A stretch of 64,000 nucleotides of DNA from Pseudomonas sp. NFIX28. Its GTDB lineage: Bacteria > Pseudomonadota > Gammaproteobacteria > Pseudomonadales > Pseudomonadaceae. How positions within the stretch are numbered: position 1 is the stretch's first letter; each line of letters starts with the position of its first letter. A program made the translations under genes and the position numbers. The notes beneath the pieces are model-generated. The model searched no databases, was not told the origin of the DNA, and saw nothing but the letters and a program-made list of their open reading frames with translations. Positions 18,028 through 26,418 of the stretch are shown here, in pieces. The DNA lies in assembly GCF_900107395.1 (NCBI RefSeq), contig NZ_FNPW01000001.1, positions 231,041 to 295,040 of the forward strand, read 5' to 3'.

Positions 18028-18733
18028 CGTGGAAAATCACTCCTAACGTATGGCGGCGACCGCTGTGCACGCGGCTGACGCCATGGCGCAACATCACCCG
18101 GTAATGACCGCGCACGCCGGGTACCGGACGATGATGCACGGCGAAAACCAGCGCATCACCTTGCTTCAGACCGATGACCTGCGGCCGCGACTGCATGCGC
18201 GGCCGCTGCTCGGTGATGACGAATTCGCCGCCGGTGAAATCGATCCCCGGACGCGACAGCAGGATCGCCACCTGCAGCGGAAATACGTGGTCGCCATACA
18301 AGTCTTGGTGCAGGCAGTTGTAATCCTGCGGGCCGTATTGCAGCAACAAGGGCGTGGGCCGCTGCTGGCCGGCGGCGTGACAGCGCTGGAGGAAGTCCTC
18401 ATGCCGCGGCGGATATTGCACGGGAATATTCATCAGCTGGTTCCAGCGATTGGCCAGGGGCACCAGGCGCGGATAGAACCGGTCGCGCAGTTCGGCGACC
18501 AGCGACGGCAAGGGGTAGGCGAAATACTGATACTCGCCGCGACCGAAACCGTGCCTGGCCATGACCACCCGTGAACGAAACAACTCGCCGCGGGGGTACA
18601 GGCTGCTGAGTTGCCGGCATTCGTCGGCGCTGAGCAGGCGGTCGATCACTGCGCTGCCATCCTGCTCGAGCTGCTGCTCGATCAAGGGCCAGTTCACGCC
18701 GGCCAGGCGATGTTCGAGGGAGAGGGCGGACAT
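18017..18733 (-). CDS. 2OG-Fe(II) oxygenase, first gene of the alkB-ada unit
   Basis: 238 residues. Second Fe(II)/2-oxoglutarate oxygenase of a different subfamily from AlkB. Iron ligands appear as His142-x-Asp144 (NCLHQDLYGD) and a histidine of ALVFAVHHRPV (200 or 201), with downstream arginines (HYRVMLRHGVSRV) for 2-oxoglutarate. The N-terminal region DGSAVIDRLLSADECRQL is a prolyl-hydroxylase-like opening, and YFAYPLPSLVAELR follows. Its coupling to alkB and the Ada-box-like site 62 bases upstream imply a role in the alkylation response, perhaps on modified nucleic acid or protein. The substrate is unknown. Confidence 0.8.
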   Translation of the reverse strand: MSALSLEHRLAGVNWPLIEQQLEQDGSAVIDRLLSADECRQLSSLYPRGELFRSRVVMARHGFGRGEYQYFAYPLPSLVAELRDRFYPRLVPLANRWNQLMNIPVQYPPRHEDFLQRCHAAGQQRPTPLLLQYGPQDYNCLHQDLYGDHVFPLQVAILLSRPGIDFTGGEFVITEQRPRMQSRPQVIGLKQGDALVFAVHHRPVPGVRGHYRVMLRHGVSRVHSGRRHTLGVIFHDAQ

Positions 18734-18794
18734 GCTGGCGATTCCCGAAGCAGAAGCTGATGCCTGCCAGTCTAGGAAGCGCGCGGGCCGCTCA

Positions 18795-18816
18795 CACTCC
18801 GATGCTTGCGCTCGAA
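18795..18816 (-). promoter_or_regulatory. Ada-box-like site upstream of the 2OG oxygenase-alkB unit
   Basis: Minus-strand reading TTCGAGCGCAAGCATCGG then AGTG. Compared with the site before ada only three of 22 positions differ. It is 62 bases before the first start codon, nearly the same distance as the ada copy. Confidence 0.6.
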
Positions 18817-18844
18817 CTCGTCAGCGGGGCCACAAGCCGAAGCC

Positions 18845-19015
18845 TTACAGCGCCTTGCTCACGCTGACGTCGCTGATGACGTCGTCGGTCTGGCCGTGCA
18901 GGGCTTCCAGCGCGGCCTTGGCTTCTTCCTGAGTGCCGCTTTCCAGCTGGGCGAACTCGAAACGGCGCTCGCCGTTGAGTTTGTATTTGATGACGTACTT
19001 GGTCGTTTGGGCCAC
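18845..19015 (-). CDS. Small hypothetical protein with GTG start, 56 aa
   Basis: Begins at GTG with AGG seven bases upstream and reads VAQTTKYVIKYKLNGERRFEF, then a helix TQEEAKAALEALHGQTDD and a final strand VISDVSVSKAL. The strand-helix-strand layout is that of a compact one-domain protein. No signal peptide. It sits directly downstream of the DUF1883 gene on the same strand (34 bases), so the two are probably co-transcribed. Function unknown. Confidence 0.6.
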   Translation of the reverse strand: MAQTTKYVIKYKLNGERRFEFAQLESGTQEEAKAALEALHGQTDDVISDVSVSKAL

Positions 19016-19049
19016 GGTGATACCTGTCTGTCGCGGGCGGATGCGGGGT

Positions 19050-19352
19050 TCAGCGCAGTTTCGAGCTGGAACGGCGGATGATCTTGATCGAGTGGGTCAG
19101 GTTCGGCTTGCGAGTGACGCTGATGGGCCGACGGTTGACAGTATCGATGGTGATATTCCAGAAACCGGTGCTCGGCGCGGTGATCTTGGCCGGGAACTTG
19201 TCGAACGCGCCGCCATGATAGGTGTGACGCCCGCCGTTCTTGAAGCTTCGGAAGTTGGCGTCGCTCATCAGGCGGATGTTGCAGACCTGGGAGCATTCGA
19301 TGACGACGATATCGTCTTCGTTGAGGTGCTCGCGCTGGTGGATAAATTTCAT
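19050..19352 (-). CDS. DUF1883 domain protein
   Basis: 100 residues making a single DUF1883 domain: MKFIHQREHLNEDDIVVIECSQVCNI... with the family's FKNGGRHTYHGG and GFWNITIDT segments. Start at 19352 is fixed by GGAGGCGCC. The domain is a small beta-rich fold that occurs alone in many bacteria and in some proteins fused to TIR domains; its function is not known. It is followed by the 56-residue gene on the same strand. Confidence 0.75.
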   Translation of the reverse strand: MKFIHQREHLNEDDIVVIECSQVCNIRLMSDANFRSFKNGGRHTYHGGAFDKFPAKITAPSTGFWNITIDTVNRRPISVTRKPNLTHSIKIIRRSSSKLR

Positions 19353-19528
19353 GGGCGCCTCCAGAAGGGCTTTTGCTACAAAATCAAAACGATGGCGCAG
19401 TTTATCAGGCCGCGGCAGGCGGCTTTGACAATTTAAAACAGTTATTTGCCGATTATTTGAGATAAATCTGACCGATCCGGAGAAAAATTCCATTTCTGCG
19501 GTCGGACGGTCTTTATCGGAGGAAATGT

Positions 19529-19879
19529 ATGAAGTGGGGTGTGTTGATGCTGGCCTTGGCGATCAGTGGGTGTGCGACGGTCTCGGACATTAACCAGACC
19601 CTGCCGACCATGAATGTGATTTCAGGGAAAAAGCCGCAGGAATATGCCAAGTGCGTCAGCGACAAGCTCGCGGACAGCCGGGGCCAGTTACAAGTCGAGC
19701 CGCACAAGGACGGCATGCGCATTATCGTTCCGCAGAAAGTCTCGTCGGGACCGACCGCGGTGTTCGATATCGAGGAGCGTTCGGGCGGCAGCAGCATCAA
19801 GCTGCATGAAAGCATGTCCAACGTGCCCATGCGGCCGGGCGACATCCGCAAGGCGGCGGAGGACTGCATTTCCGGCTGA
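19529..19879 (+). CDS. Putative lipoprotein, 116 aa
   Basis: Lipoprotein signal MKWGVLMLALAISGCAT with a lipobox ending AISGC (Cys15). GGAGGAAAT lies before the ATG. The mature part has a helix (PQEYAKCVSDKLAD) and two strands (GMRIIVPQKV, TAVFDIEER). Own terminator at 19899. Function unknown. Confidence 0.7.
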   Translation: MKWGVLMLALAISGCATVSDINQTLPTMNVISGKKPQEYAKCVSDKLADSRGQLQVEPHKDGMRIIVPQKVSSGPTAVFDIEERSGGSSIKLHESMSNVPMRPGDIRKAAEDCISG

Positions 19880-19898
19880 TGGCCGAAGGTTTTCCAGG

Positions 19899-19942
19899 AG
19901 CCCGCCCCGGCCCGTATTTTCGCGGCAGGGGCGGGCTTTTTT
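19899..19942 (+). terminator. Rho-independent terminator
   Basis: AGCCCGCCCC / GGGGCGGGCT stem followed by TTTTT. Confidence 0.85.
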
Positions 19943-20061
19943 GTGCCCGGTGACAAAGCAGGCTCGGCCGTTTCGCGTTGTAGCCCAAAGTCTATTGGCC
20001 TACTCTTTGTAGGCTTATATAAAATAGGCCTAAGAATATAACTAGAAAAATGGAGTTCGCC

Positions 20062-20712
20062 ATGATTCCCATGGACCGAATACTGCTGGGCAGCCTGATG
20101 CTGTTTTCTGTCGCCAGTGCCCAAGCCGTGGATGGGCAGAAAGTGTTTACCCAGGGCGGCGCGCAACCCGGCGCCACCGCCTGCCTGGCCTGCCACGGCG
20201 GCGATGGCCTGGGCCTGGCGGCTGCCGGGTTTCCGCGCCTGGCGGGGTTGTCGGCGGGTTACTTGCGCAAACAGTTGGAAGATTTCCGCAGCGGCGCGCG
20301 CAGCAACCCGGTGATGCAACCTCTGGCCAAGGCCTTGAGCGATGACGAGATAAACGCGGTCAGCCAGACGCTGGCGGCCATGCCGGCACCAACGCCGATT
20401 GCGCTCAATCGCAGCGCCAAGGCCGAGGGCGTGGGGGCGCGGCTCGCCTTGCGCGGAGCCTGGGAGCGCCAGGTTCCGGAATGCGTGACCTGCCACGGGC
20501 CGGGTGGCGTCGGCGTGGGGGACGCCTTTCCGCCGTTGGCCGGGCAACCCGCGGCGTACCTCGCCGGGCAATTGAATGCCTGGCGCGACGGCTCGCGCCG
20601 CAACGACCCGAACGATCTGATGGGGCATATCGCCAAGGCCCTGAGCCCAGAGGAAATCACCGCAGTGGCCGATTACTTCGCCAAGGCCGATCACCAGGAG
20701 CCCAAGCCATGA
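20062..20712 (+). CDS. tsdB: Di-haem cytochrome c4-like protein, TsdB type
   Basis: 216 residues from the ATG at 20062 (GGAG six bases upstream); an ATG at 20050 is less likely. Signal peptide ends at AQA. Two haem-binding CxxCH motifs, CLACH at 41-45 and CVTCH at 141-145, each opening a cytochrome c domain of about 95 residues, as in cytochrome c4. Its stop overlaps the next gene's start by four bases. In Pseudomonas stutzeri the same order is tsdB-tsdA, where TsdB is the electron acceptor of thiosulfate dehydrogenase; I infer the same here. An AT-rich promoter region (20005-20045) precedes it. Confidence 0.75.
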   Translation: MIPMDRILLGSLMLFSVASAQAVDGQKVFTQGGAQPGATACLACHGGDGLGLAAAGFPRLAGLSAGYLRKQLEDFRSGARSNPVMQPLAKALSDDEINAVSQTLAAMPAPTPIALNRSAKAEGVGARLALRGAWERQVPECVTCHGPGGVGVGDAFPPLAGQPAAYLAGQLNAWRDGSRRNDPNDLMGHIAKALSPEEITAVADYFAKADHQEPKP

Positions 20713-21632
20713 GCCGCGATCTTCTAGTGGGCCTTTCCCTCGCTTTGTTGGCGGCCCAGGCCCATGGCGCCGTAGCCGTCATGGAAGACCAGACGCAGTT
20801 GCAAGAGCCGCCGGTGAGCGCTGCCCATCCGCAGTATTTCCAGCCCCCGGCGGAAAGCGAACTGCCCGACAATGCCTACGGCAAGATGGTCCGCGATGGT
20901 TATGCGCTGTTTGTCGACACCAAGCGCCTGGCGCCGCAGTTCGTCGGCAACGGGCTCAATTGCAGCAACTGCCACCTCGACCAGGGGCGGCTGGCCAACT
21001 CCGCGCCGCTGTGGGGCGCCTATCCGATGTACCCGGCCTATCGCAAGAAAAACGACAAGGTCAATACCTACGCCGAACGCTTGCAGGGCTGCTTCCAGTT
21101 CAGCATGAACGGCACGCCGCCGGCCGCCGACAGCTACGAGATCACCGCCTTGTCGGTGTATTCCTACTGGCTGGCGAGCAAGGCGCCGATCGCTGTCGAA
21201 TTGCCTGGGCGTGGCTACCCCGAAGTGCCGCAGCCAAAGCAGGGCTACGACCTGGCTCGTGGCGAACAGGTATACCGGGCGCAATGCGCGGTCTGCCATG
21301 GCGATGGCGGCCAGGGCCAGAAGGTCGGCGCGGACTATGTCATGCCGCCGCTCTGGGGCAAGGACTCGTATAACTGGGGCGCCGGCATGCACCGGATCAA
21401 CACCGCGGCATCCTTTATCAAATACAACATGCCCCTGGGCAAGGCCGGCAGCTTGAGCGACCAGCAGGCCTGGGATGTGGCGGCGTTCGTCAATCGGCAC
21501 GAGCGGCCGCAAGACCCGCGCCTGGTGGAGGGTTCCATCGAGAAGACCCGGCTCAAGTTCCACGCCAACGACGGGGTCAATCTCTATGGCCAGACGGTAG
21601 ATGGCGTGCTGATTGGCCAAGGCATCCGATAA
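20709..21632 (+). CDS. tsdA: Thiosulfate dehydrogenase TsdA
   Basis: 307 residues with signal peptide (cleavage near AQAHG). Two haem motifs: CSNCH at 85-89 and CAVCH at 193-197. TsdA is recognised by the cysteine that ligates the active-site haem in the sequence GCFxxSMNG; here LQGCFQFSMNGTPP places it at Cys128. The enzyme couples two thiosulfates to tetrathionate in the periplasm and can run in reverse. The region SAPLWGAYPMYPAYRKKNDKV agrees with the family. Starts in an ATGA overlap with tsdB. Confidence 0.85.
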   Translation: MSRDLLVGLSLALLAAQAHGAVAVMEDQTQLQEPPVSAAHPQYFQPPAESELPDNAYGKMVRDGYALFVDTKRLAPQFVGNGLNCSNCHLDQGRLANSAPLWGAYPMYPAYRKKNDKVNTYAERLQGCFQFSMNGTPPAADSYEITALSVYSYWLASKAPIAVELPGRGYPEVPQPKQGYDLARGEQVYRAQCAVCHGDGGQGQKVGADYVMPPLWGKDSYNWGAGMHRINTAASFIKYNMPLGKAGSLSDQQAWDVAAFVNRHERPQDPRLVEGSIEKTRLKFHANDGVNLYGQTVDGVLIGQGIR

Positions 21633-21651
21633 ACTGTCGGCCATTGTCAAA

Positions 21652-21691
21652 GATGCCGTCGAAATCCAGGTTTCGGCGGCATCGTTTTTTT
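21652..21691 (+). terminator. Rho-independent terminator of the tsdBA unit
   Basis: 13-bp stem GATGCCGTCGAAA / TTTCGGCGGCATC (one mismatch) followed by TTTTTTT. The next gene starts only 11 bases later, so its ribosome binding site lies just outside the hairpin. Confidence 0.85.
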
Positions 21692-21701
21692 GGGAGAAAG
21701 C

Positions 21702-21932
21702 ATGAAGCGCGAACAAGTCCGGGAGAGGCATGCAGAGGGTCATATCTCTGCGACCCATGTGATTCAGAATCCGGCGAATTCCGGGGAATGGATCGTATTC
21801 TTCAAGAAAAGCGCGGGGCGCAGTTATTTTCTTGTGGATGACAACGATGAAGTCGAGTCATTCGGCCGGCTGGACGACCTGATCGAGACCATTCGCAACC
21901 TGGGCATCAAGTTTGCCGAGATTCATATGTAG
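21702..21932 (+). CDS. Small hypothetical protein, 76 aa
   Basis: Starts MKREQVRERHAEGHISATHV behind GGAGAAAGC. The order is a strand pair (THVIQNPANSGEWIVFFKK, RSYFLVDDNDEVES) and a helix (RLDDLIETIRNLGI) ending EIHM. The small alpha/beta domain resembles short regulatory or antitoxin-like folds, but no partner toxin is adjacent. The gene seems to rely on a promoter within or read-through from the tsdBA terminator region, which is unusual. Function unknown. Confidence 0.6.
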   Translation: MKREQVRERHAEGHISATHVIQNPANSGEWIVFFKKSAGRSYFLVDDNDEVESFGRLDDLIETIRNLGIKFAEIHM

Positions 21933-21947
21933 CCAGGCGCTCGCCTG

Positions 21948-22229
21948 TTACTTGCAGACCACCACCACGCTGCGGCTTTTATAGTTGCCGACGTCTGCGC
22001 CCAGGGTCTTGTCGCGTTCCTCGAGCGACGGCGTGCCGTCGGTGCCGATGATCCGATAGCCGGTGCCGGCACAGGAGGCGTCGGCTTTTTCATAGCAACT
22101 GGCCCAGGAGCTGGCTTCGCCGGAACAGTCGATGCTCAGGCCTTGCTCGCCGTTCTCCAGGTAGGTGTCGGAAACGGTGGCGCAGCCAGTCAGGGCCAGT
22201 GCCGCGGTCAGTGCCAGAAGTTTGTGCAT
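21948..22229 (-). CDS. Putative lipoprotein, 93 aa
   Basis: Lipoprotein signal MHKLLALTAALALTGCAT with lipobox ALTGC. Five more cysteines follow (IDCSGEA, ASCYEKA, ASCAGTG, VVVCK), suggesting disulfides in the periplasm. The start at 22229 is set by the signal peptide; the ribosome binding site is weak. It converges with the gene before it. No function recognised. Confidence 0.6.
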   Translation of the reverse strand: MHKLLALTAALALTGCATVSDTYLENGEQGLSIDCSGEASSWASCYEKADASCAGTGYRIIGTDGTPSLEERDKTLGADVGNYKSRSVVVVCK

Positions 22230-22337
22230 GGTGTGGTCGTCGTCGAGAAGTTGAGCCCCGGGGGAGGGCTGGACACCCTTGGCGGGCGTCTGGGGCGAAA
22301 TGCTATAGCGAACCGCCACTGCGGTATAGATCGGCAT

Positions 22338-22366
22338 GAAAAAGCCCTGCACGGGGCAGGGCTTTT
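22338..22366 (-). terminator. Rho-independent terminator for the gene at 22383
   Basis: AAAGCCCTGC / GCAGGGCTTT stem with T run on the minus strand, 16 bases after the stop. Confidence 0.85.
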
Positions 22367-22382
22367 CGGTGCAGGGCCTGTA

Positions 22383-22571
22383 TCAGGACTTGGGGCTGCG
22401 ACGCGCCGAAGCGTGGCCTGCAGAATCTTCGAACACCGATGCCACCTCGACCGCCATCGCCTCGCTGGCGAAGGGGCCGGCGACGTTTTCGCCCTGGGCA
22501 CTGACCAGCCACCACTGGCCATCTTTCAATTGTTGGATCTGGTAACCGTTTACGCTTTTTGTAGCCGACAT
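22383..22571 (-). CDS. Small hypothetical protein, 62 aa
   Basis: Begins MSATKSVNGYQIQQLKDGQWWLV; one strand pair around a Trp-Trp, then GPFASEAMAVEVASVFE, and a basic tail. The layout is close to that of the gene at 7338 (short strand pair with a Trp contact, PF/F then a helix beginning SEAMA or REEALA), so both may belong to one class of small proteins. Own terminator. Function unknown. Confidence 0.5.
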   Translation of the reverse strand: MSATKSVNGYQIQQLKDGQWWLVSAQGENVAGPFASEAMAVEVASVFEDSAGHASARRSPKS

Positions 22572-22879
22572 CTATCTGCCTCGTTGGCGGGGTTCAAGGG
22601 CGCCATGATAGCGATAAATCAGCGCTTATAAAGAGTGCCGGCAAGGGCTCGAGCACAGAAACATCAAGGCTTTGCGGCCGTGCGGCGGTTTACGGCGCAG
22701 GGTATCTGTACGATGCTGCACAGCTAACTGCGCAGCGGCCGCGGATTGGGTCTGCGGAACTATCGGCAGCAATATTCCTCTTAGATGGCAGCGGTTAGCC
22801 ACCGCGGCCCATTGTAAGGTGCACGCGGCCTGATTAGACTGCGCCGAAATTCGTACGTACAGCCCTTTTAAGGACTCAT

Positions 22880-23719
22880 ATGATCAAGAAATGCTTGTTC
22901 CCAGCAGCCGGTTACGGTACTCGCTTCCTGCCAGCGACTAAAGCCATGCCCAAAGAAATGCTGCCGGTGGTGAACAAGCCACTGATCCAGTATGGCGTTG
23001 AAGAAGCACTGGACGCCGGCCTGAACGAAATCTCCATCGTCACCGGTCGCGGTAAGCGCGCGCTGGAAGACCATTTCGACATCAGCTATGAGCTGGAAAA
23101 CCAGATCAAGGGCACCGACAAGGAAAAATACCTGGTCGGCATCCGTCGTCTGCTGGACGAGTGCTCGTTCTCCTACACCCGCCAGACCGAAATGAAAGGC
23201 CTGGGCCACGCGATCCTGACTGGCCGCCCGCTGATCGGTGACGAGCCGTTCGCCGTGGTCCTCGCGGACGACCTGTGCGTCAACCTCGAAGGTGACGGCG
23301 TGCTGAAGCAGATGGTCAAGCTGTACAAGCAGTACCGCTGCACCATCGTCGCGATCATGGAAGTCGACCCGCAAGAAACCAGCAAGTACGGCGTGATTGC
23401 CGGCGACCTGATCGGCGACGACCTGTACCGCGTACGTAACATGGTCGAGAAACCGAAGCCGGAAGATGCACCGTCGAACCTGGCGATCATCGGTCGCTAC
23501 ATCATGACTCCGGACATCTTCAAGCTGATCGAAGAAACCGAGCCGGGCAAGGGTGGCGAGATCCAGATCACCGATGCCCTGATGAAGCAGGCGCAGGACG
23601 GTTGCGTGATTGCCTACAAGTTCAAGGGCAAGCGTTTCGACTGCGGTGGCGCCGAAGGCTACATCGACGCGACCAACTTCTGCTTCGAGAACTTCTACAA
23701 GACTGGCAAGGCTTACTGA
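22880..23719 (+). CDS. galU: UTP-glucose-1-phosphate uridylyltransferase GalU
   Basis: 279 residues. Makes UDP-glucose, needed for LPS core, exopolysaccharide and trehalose-type sugars. The nucleotide-binding start FPAAGYGTRFLPATKAMPKE contains the catalytic arginine and lysines; VVLADDLCVN holds the Mg-binding aspartate; PEDAPSNLAIIGRY and TDALM are also typical. AAGGAC lies before the start. Codon use is strongly biased, as expected for a well-expressed gene. A 308-base upstream region carries its promoter. Ends with a terminator at 23744; gor follows from its own start region. Confidence 0.97.
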   Translation: MIKKCLFPAAGYGTRFLPATKAMPKEMLPVVNKPLIQYGVEEALDAGLNEISIVTGRGKRALEDHFDISYELENQIKGTDKEKYLVGIRRLLDECSFSYTRQTEMKGLGHAILTGRPLIGDEPFAVVLADDLCVNLEGDGVLKQMVKLYKQYRCTIVAIMEVDPQETSKYGVIAGDLIGDDLYRVRNMVEKPKPEDAPSNLAIIGRYIMTPDIFKLIEETEPGKGGEIQITDALMKQAQDGCVIAYKFKGKRFDCGGAEGYIDATNFCFENFYKTGKAY

Positions 23720-23743
23720 TAGCCCGCTTCGCTCTTGTACTGG

Positions 23744-23767
23744 AAAGCCACCTACGGGTGGCTTTTT
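23744..23767 (+). terminator. Rho-independent terminator of galU
   Basis: AAAGCCACC / GGTGGCTTT stem then TTTCGTTTT. Confidence 0.85.
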
Positions 23768-23850
23768 CGTTTTATACCCCTGTGTAAATCCTCTAGCGCT
23801 GACCGGATACGCATCTGCGGTTATGCTGTCAGCCTGCCTGGGAGAGTGAA

Positions 23851-25209
23851 ATGGCCTACGATTTTGATCTTTATGTAATTGGCGCCGGTTCCGGCGGTGT
23901 GCGTTCGGCGCGGTTCGCCGCGGGTTTTGGCGCAAAAGTCGCGGTTGCCGAAAGCCGCTATCTGGGAGGCACCTGCGTCAACGTCGGTTGTGTGCCGAAA
24001 AAACTGCTGGTGTACGGCGCTCACTTCGCCGAAGACTTCGAGCAGTCCGCGGGTTTCGGCTGGACCCTGGGCGAGGCCGATTTCGATTGGGCCACGCTGA
24101 TCGCCAACAAGGACCGCGAGATCAATCGCCTGAACGGCATTTATCGCAACCTGCTGGTCAACAGCGGCGTGACCCTGCACGAAGGTCACGCCAAGGTGAT
24201 CGACCCGCATCAGGTGGAGGTCAATGGCCAGCGCTACAGCGCCAAGCATATTCTGATCGCCACCGGCGGCTGGCCGCAGATCCCGGATATTCCGGGGCGC
24301 GAACACGCCATCAGTTCCAACGAGGCGTTTTTCCTCAAGGAGCTGCCAAAGCGCGTCCTGGTGGTGGGTGGCGGTTATATCGCGGTGGAATTCGCCGGGA
24401 TCTTCCACGGCCTGGGCGCGCAGACCCAGTTGTTGTATCGCGGCGATTTGTTCCTGCGTGGCTTCGATGGCGCGGTGCGCAAGCACCTGCAGGAAGAGCT
24501 GACCAAGCGAGGGCTCGACCTGCAGTTCAACAGCGATATCGAGCGTATCGACAAGCAGGCCGACGGCAGCCTGAAAGTTACCCTCAAGGACGGTCGCGAA
24601 CTGGCCGCCGATTGCGTGTTCTACGCCACTGGCCGGCGGCCGATGCTCGACAACCTGGGGCTGGAAAATACCGGGGTGAAGTTTGACTCGCGCGGTTTCA
24701 TCGAGGTCGATGAGCAGTACCAGAGCGCCGAGCCGTCGATCCTGGCGATTGGCGATGTGATTGGGCGCGTGCAGTTGACGCCGGTGGCCCTGGCTGAAGG
24801 CATGGCTGTGGCGCGCCGCTTGTTCAAGCCGGAGCAATATCGTCCGGTGGACTACAACATGATTCCTACCGCCGTGTTCAGCCTGCCGAACATCGGCACC
24901 GTCGGCCTGACTGAAGAGCAGGCGCGGGAAGCGGGCTATCAGGTGCAGATCTTCGAAAGCCGTTTCCGGCCGATGAAGCTGACCCTGACCGAATGCCAGG
25001 AGCGCACGCTGATGAAACTGGTGGTGGATGCCGAGACCGACAAGGTGCTGGGCTGCCATATGGTCGGCCCGGACGCCGGCGAAATCGTCCAGGGCCTGGC
25101 GATTGCCTTGAAGGCCGGCGCCACCAAGCGTGACTTCGACGAGACCATCGGGGTGCACCCGACAGCCGCCGAAGAGTTTGTCACCATGCGTACGCCGGTC
25201 GCCGGTTAA
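23851..25209 (+). CDS. gor: Glutathione reductase
   Basis: 452 residues. NADPH-dependent flavoprotein disulfide reductase. FAD site [15 protein letters not shown]; redox-active disulfide Cys42-Cys47 in [17 protein letters not shown]-binding [16 protein letters not shown]-terminal catalytic base His436 in GVHPTAAEE, which reaches the partner subunit. Length and motifs fit Gor rather than dihydrolipoamide dehydrogenase. The last four bases overlap the 3' end of the convergent KfrA-like gene. Confidence 0.95.
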   Translation: MAYDFDLYVIGAGSGGVRSARFAAGFGAKVAVAESRYLGGTCVNVGCVPKKLLVYGAHFAEDFEQSAGFGWTLGEADFDWATLIANKDREINRLNGIYRNLLVNSGVTLHEGHAKVIDPHQVEVNGQRYSAKHILIATGGWPQIPDIPGREHAISSNEAFFLKELPKRVLVVGGGYIAVEFAGIFHGLGAQTQLLYRGDLFLRGFDGAVRKHLQEELTKRGLDLQFNSDIERIDKQADGSLKVTLKDGRELAADCVFYATGRRPMLDNLGLENTGVKFDSRGFIEVDEQYQSAEPSILAIGDVIGRVQLTPVALAEGMAVARRLFKPEQYRPVDYNMIPTAVFSLPNIGTVGLTEEQAREAGYQVQIFESRFRPMKLTLTECQERTLMKLVVDAETDKVLGCHMVGPDAGEIVQGLAIALKAGATKRDFDETIGVHPTAAEEFVTMRTPVAG

Positions 25210-26240
25210 GCGTTCTCTGGCGGCTTTGGCCGCTGTTCTTCTGTCTCTGGCTCCGCCTCGGCCTTCGCGGCGGCAGCCAGTTGCAGGGCCTTCAGGCTGG
25301 CCTCGGCCTTGGCGGCGCGCAGTTCCATTTGCCGATTTTCCTGTAGCTGCTGCTCCAGGTTCTGCTTGAACTCATGATTGTCCAGCAGGGCAACGCGCAA
25401 GCGTTCCTGGAGGAGGGTGTGTTCGCTGTTCAGGCGGGCGGATTGCTCCAGCAACTGGCCAAGCTTGCCGTCCATTTTCTGCACCTGCTCCTGCGCCTGG
25501 CGCAATTCCTTCTGGGTGGCGCGCTGCTCGCTGGTCAGGCGCTCGTTGTCGCGATGCAACTGAGTGATCTCATCCTGGCGCACCAGCGCGCTTTGCTGGG
25601 CCTGGCGCAGTTCCTGCTGCACCTGTTGCAGCTGGCCTTCATGGCGGCGCTGGTCCTGTTCGCGCTGCTCCTTGACCGCGTTGCGGTAATGCTCGAGGGC
25701 GTCACGGGCATGCAGGTGTTTTTCTTCCAGGGAGCGAATCTGCTCGTCCTTGTCTTTCAGGCGCAGCTCGAAGTCGGCCAGGGCCTGGTTCAGCCCGGCA
25801 TTGCGGGTCTGTTCGCTTTGCAGCATGGAGCGGGTTTCCTGCAGCAGCGCGCTCTCGCTGGCCAGGGCTGAAGCCTGGGTTTGCAGTTGCCGATGCAGTT
25901 GGGTTTCCACTTGCTCGGCGGTGGCTTGCTGCTCCGCCAGTTCCTGGTTCTTTTCCTTGAGTTGCGCCTGGGCCTTCTCGATAGGCTCCTGGGCATGTTC
26001 GCGCAGGCGCTGGGCCATGCGCCGGACCAGTTCCGTCAGCTCTTCTTCCAGGGCTTCCTGAGGGGCGGCGCGGCGGGCTTCGCTTTCGTCCAGCTCCTTG
26101 AGGTAGCGGTGAATGGTGGTTTTCGAGCCGGTATTGCCCATTTCGATGCGCACCGCATCGATGCTGGGGTGTTCGCCGCGGGCGAGGATTGCCGAACGGG
26201 CGATTTGCACCACCGCCTTGTTAACGCCGCCACGAGCCAT
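25206..26240 (-). CDS. KfrA-like DNA-binding coiled-coil protein
   Basis: 344 residues. Residues about 1-60 form the KfrA N-terminal (plasmid replication region) DNA-binding domain: [19 protein letters not shown] followed by [13 protein letters not shown], a helix-turn-helix. From about residue 60 to 320 it is a continuous coiled coil rich in Gln, Glu and Leu (for example [18 protein letters not shown]). The tail is acidic/proline. KfrA of plasmid RK2 is a self-repressing nucleoid-like protein. This chromosomal version is divergent from a lone tyrosine recombinase with a palindrome between them, and may control it. Confidence 0.85.
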   Translation of the reverse strand: MARGGVNKAVVQIARSAILARGEHPSIDAVRIEMGNTGSKTTIHRYLKELDESEARRAAPQEALEEELTELVRRMAQRLREHAQEPIEKAQAQLKEKNQELAEQQATAEQVETQLHRQLQTQASALASESALLQETRSMLQSEQTRNAGLNQALADFELRLKDKDEQIRSLEEKHLHARDALEHYRNAVKEQREQDQRRHEGQLQQVQQELRQAQQSALVRQDEITQLHRDNERLTSEQRATQKELRQAQEQVQKMDGKLGQLLEQSARLNSEHTLLQERLRVALLDNHEFKQNLEQQLQENRQMELRAAKAEASLKALQLAAAAKAEAEPETEEQRPKPPENA

Positions 26241-26284
26241 GTTTTCTCCTAAGGATTACGTACTTTTTTACGTGGTATGTATAA

Positions 26285-26300
26285 GGTGTAATTGTACACC
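26285..26300. promoter_or_regulatory. Palindrome between kfrA-like and integrase genes
   Basis: GGTGTA ATTG TACACC, perfect six-base arms, within a 178-base AT-rich gap that serves both divergent genes. It is placed 45 bases before the kfrA-like start. KfrA autorepresses through inverted repeats, so this is a plausible operator. Confidence 0.4.
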
Positions 26301-26418
26301 AGAAGAATATGAAGAAATTGGAAATTATTGATGCGGGATATATTAATATTACCCCGCGTGATAGGCGGTTTCTCCCGCTCCACGCCGTTATTTCCGTACA
26401 GCCACGAGTCGATAACCC

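Noticed and set aside
16120..18078. 652-codon open frame opposite ada/alkB
   Set aside because: Same cause; no start signal and it would antisense three well-defined genes.
21702..21932. Antitoxin of a toxin-antitoxin pair
   Set aside because: Size and fold would fit, but neither neighbour resembles a toxin and the adjacent genes face away or belong to other families.
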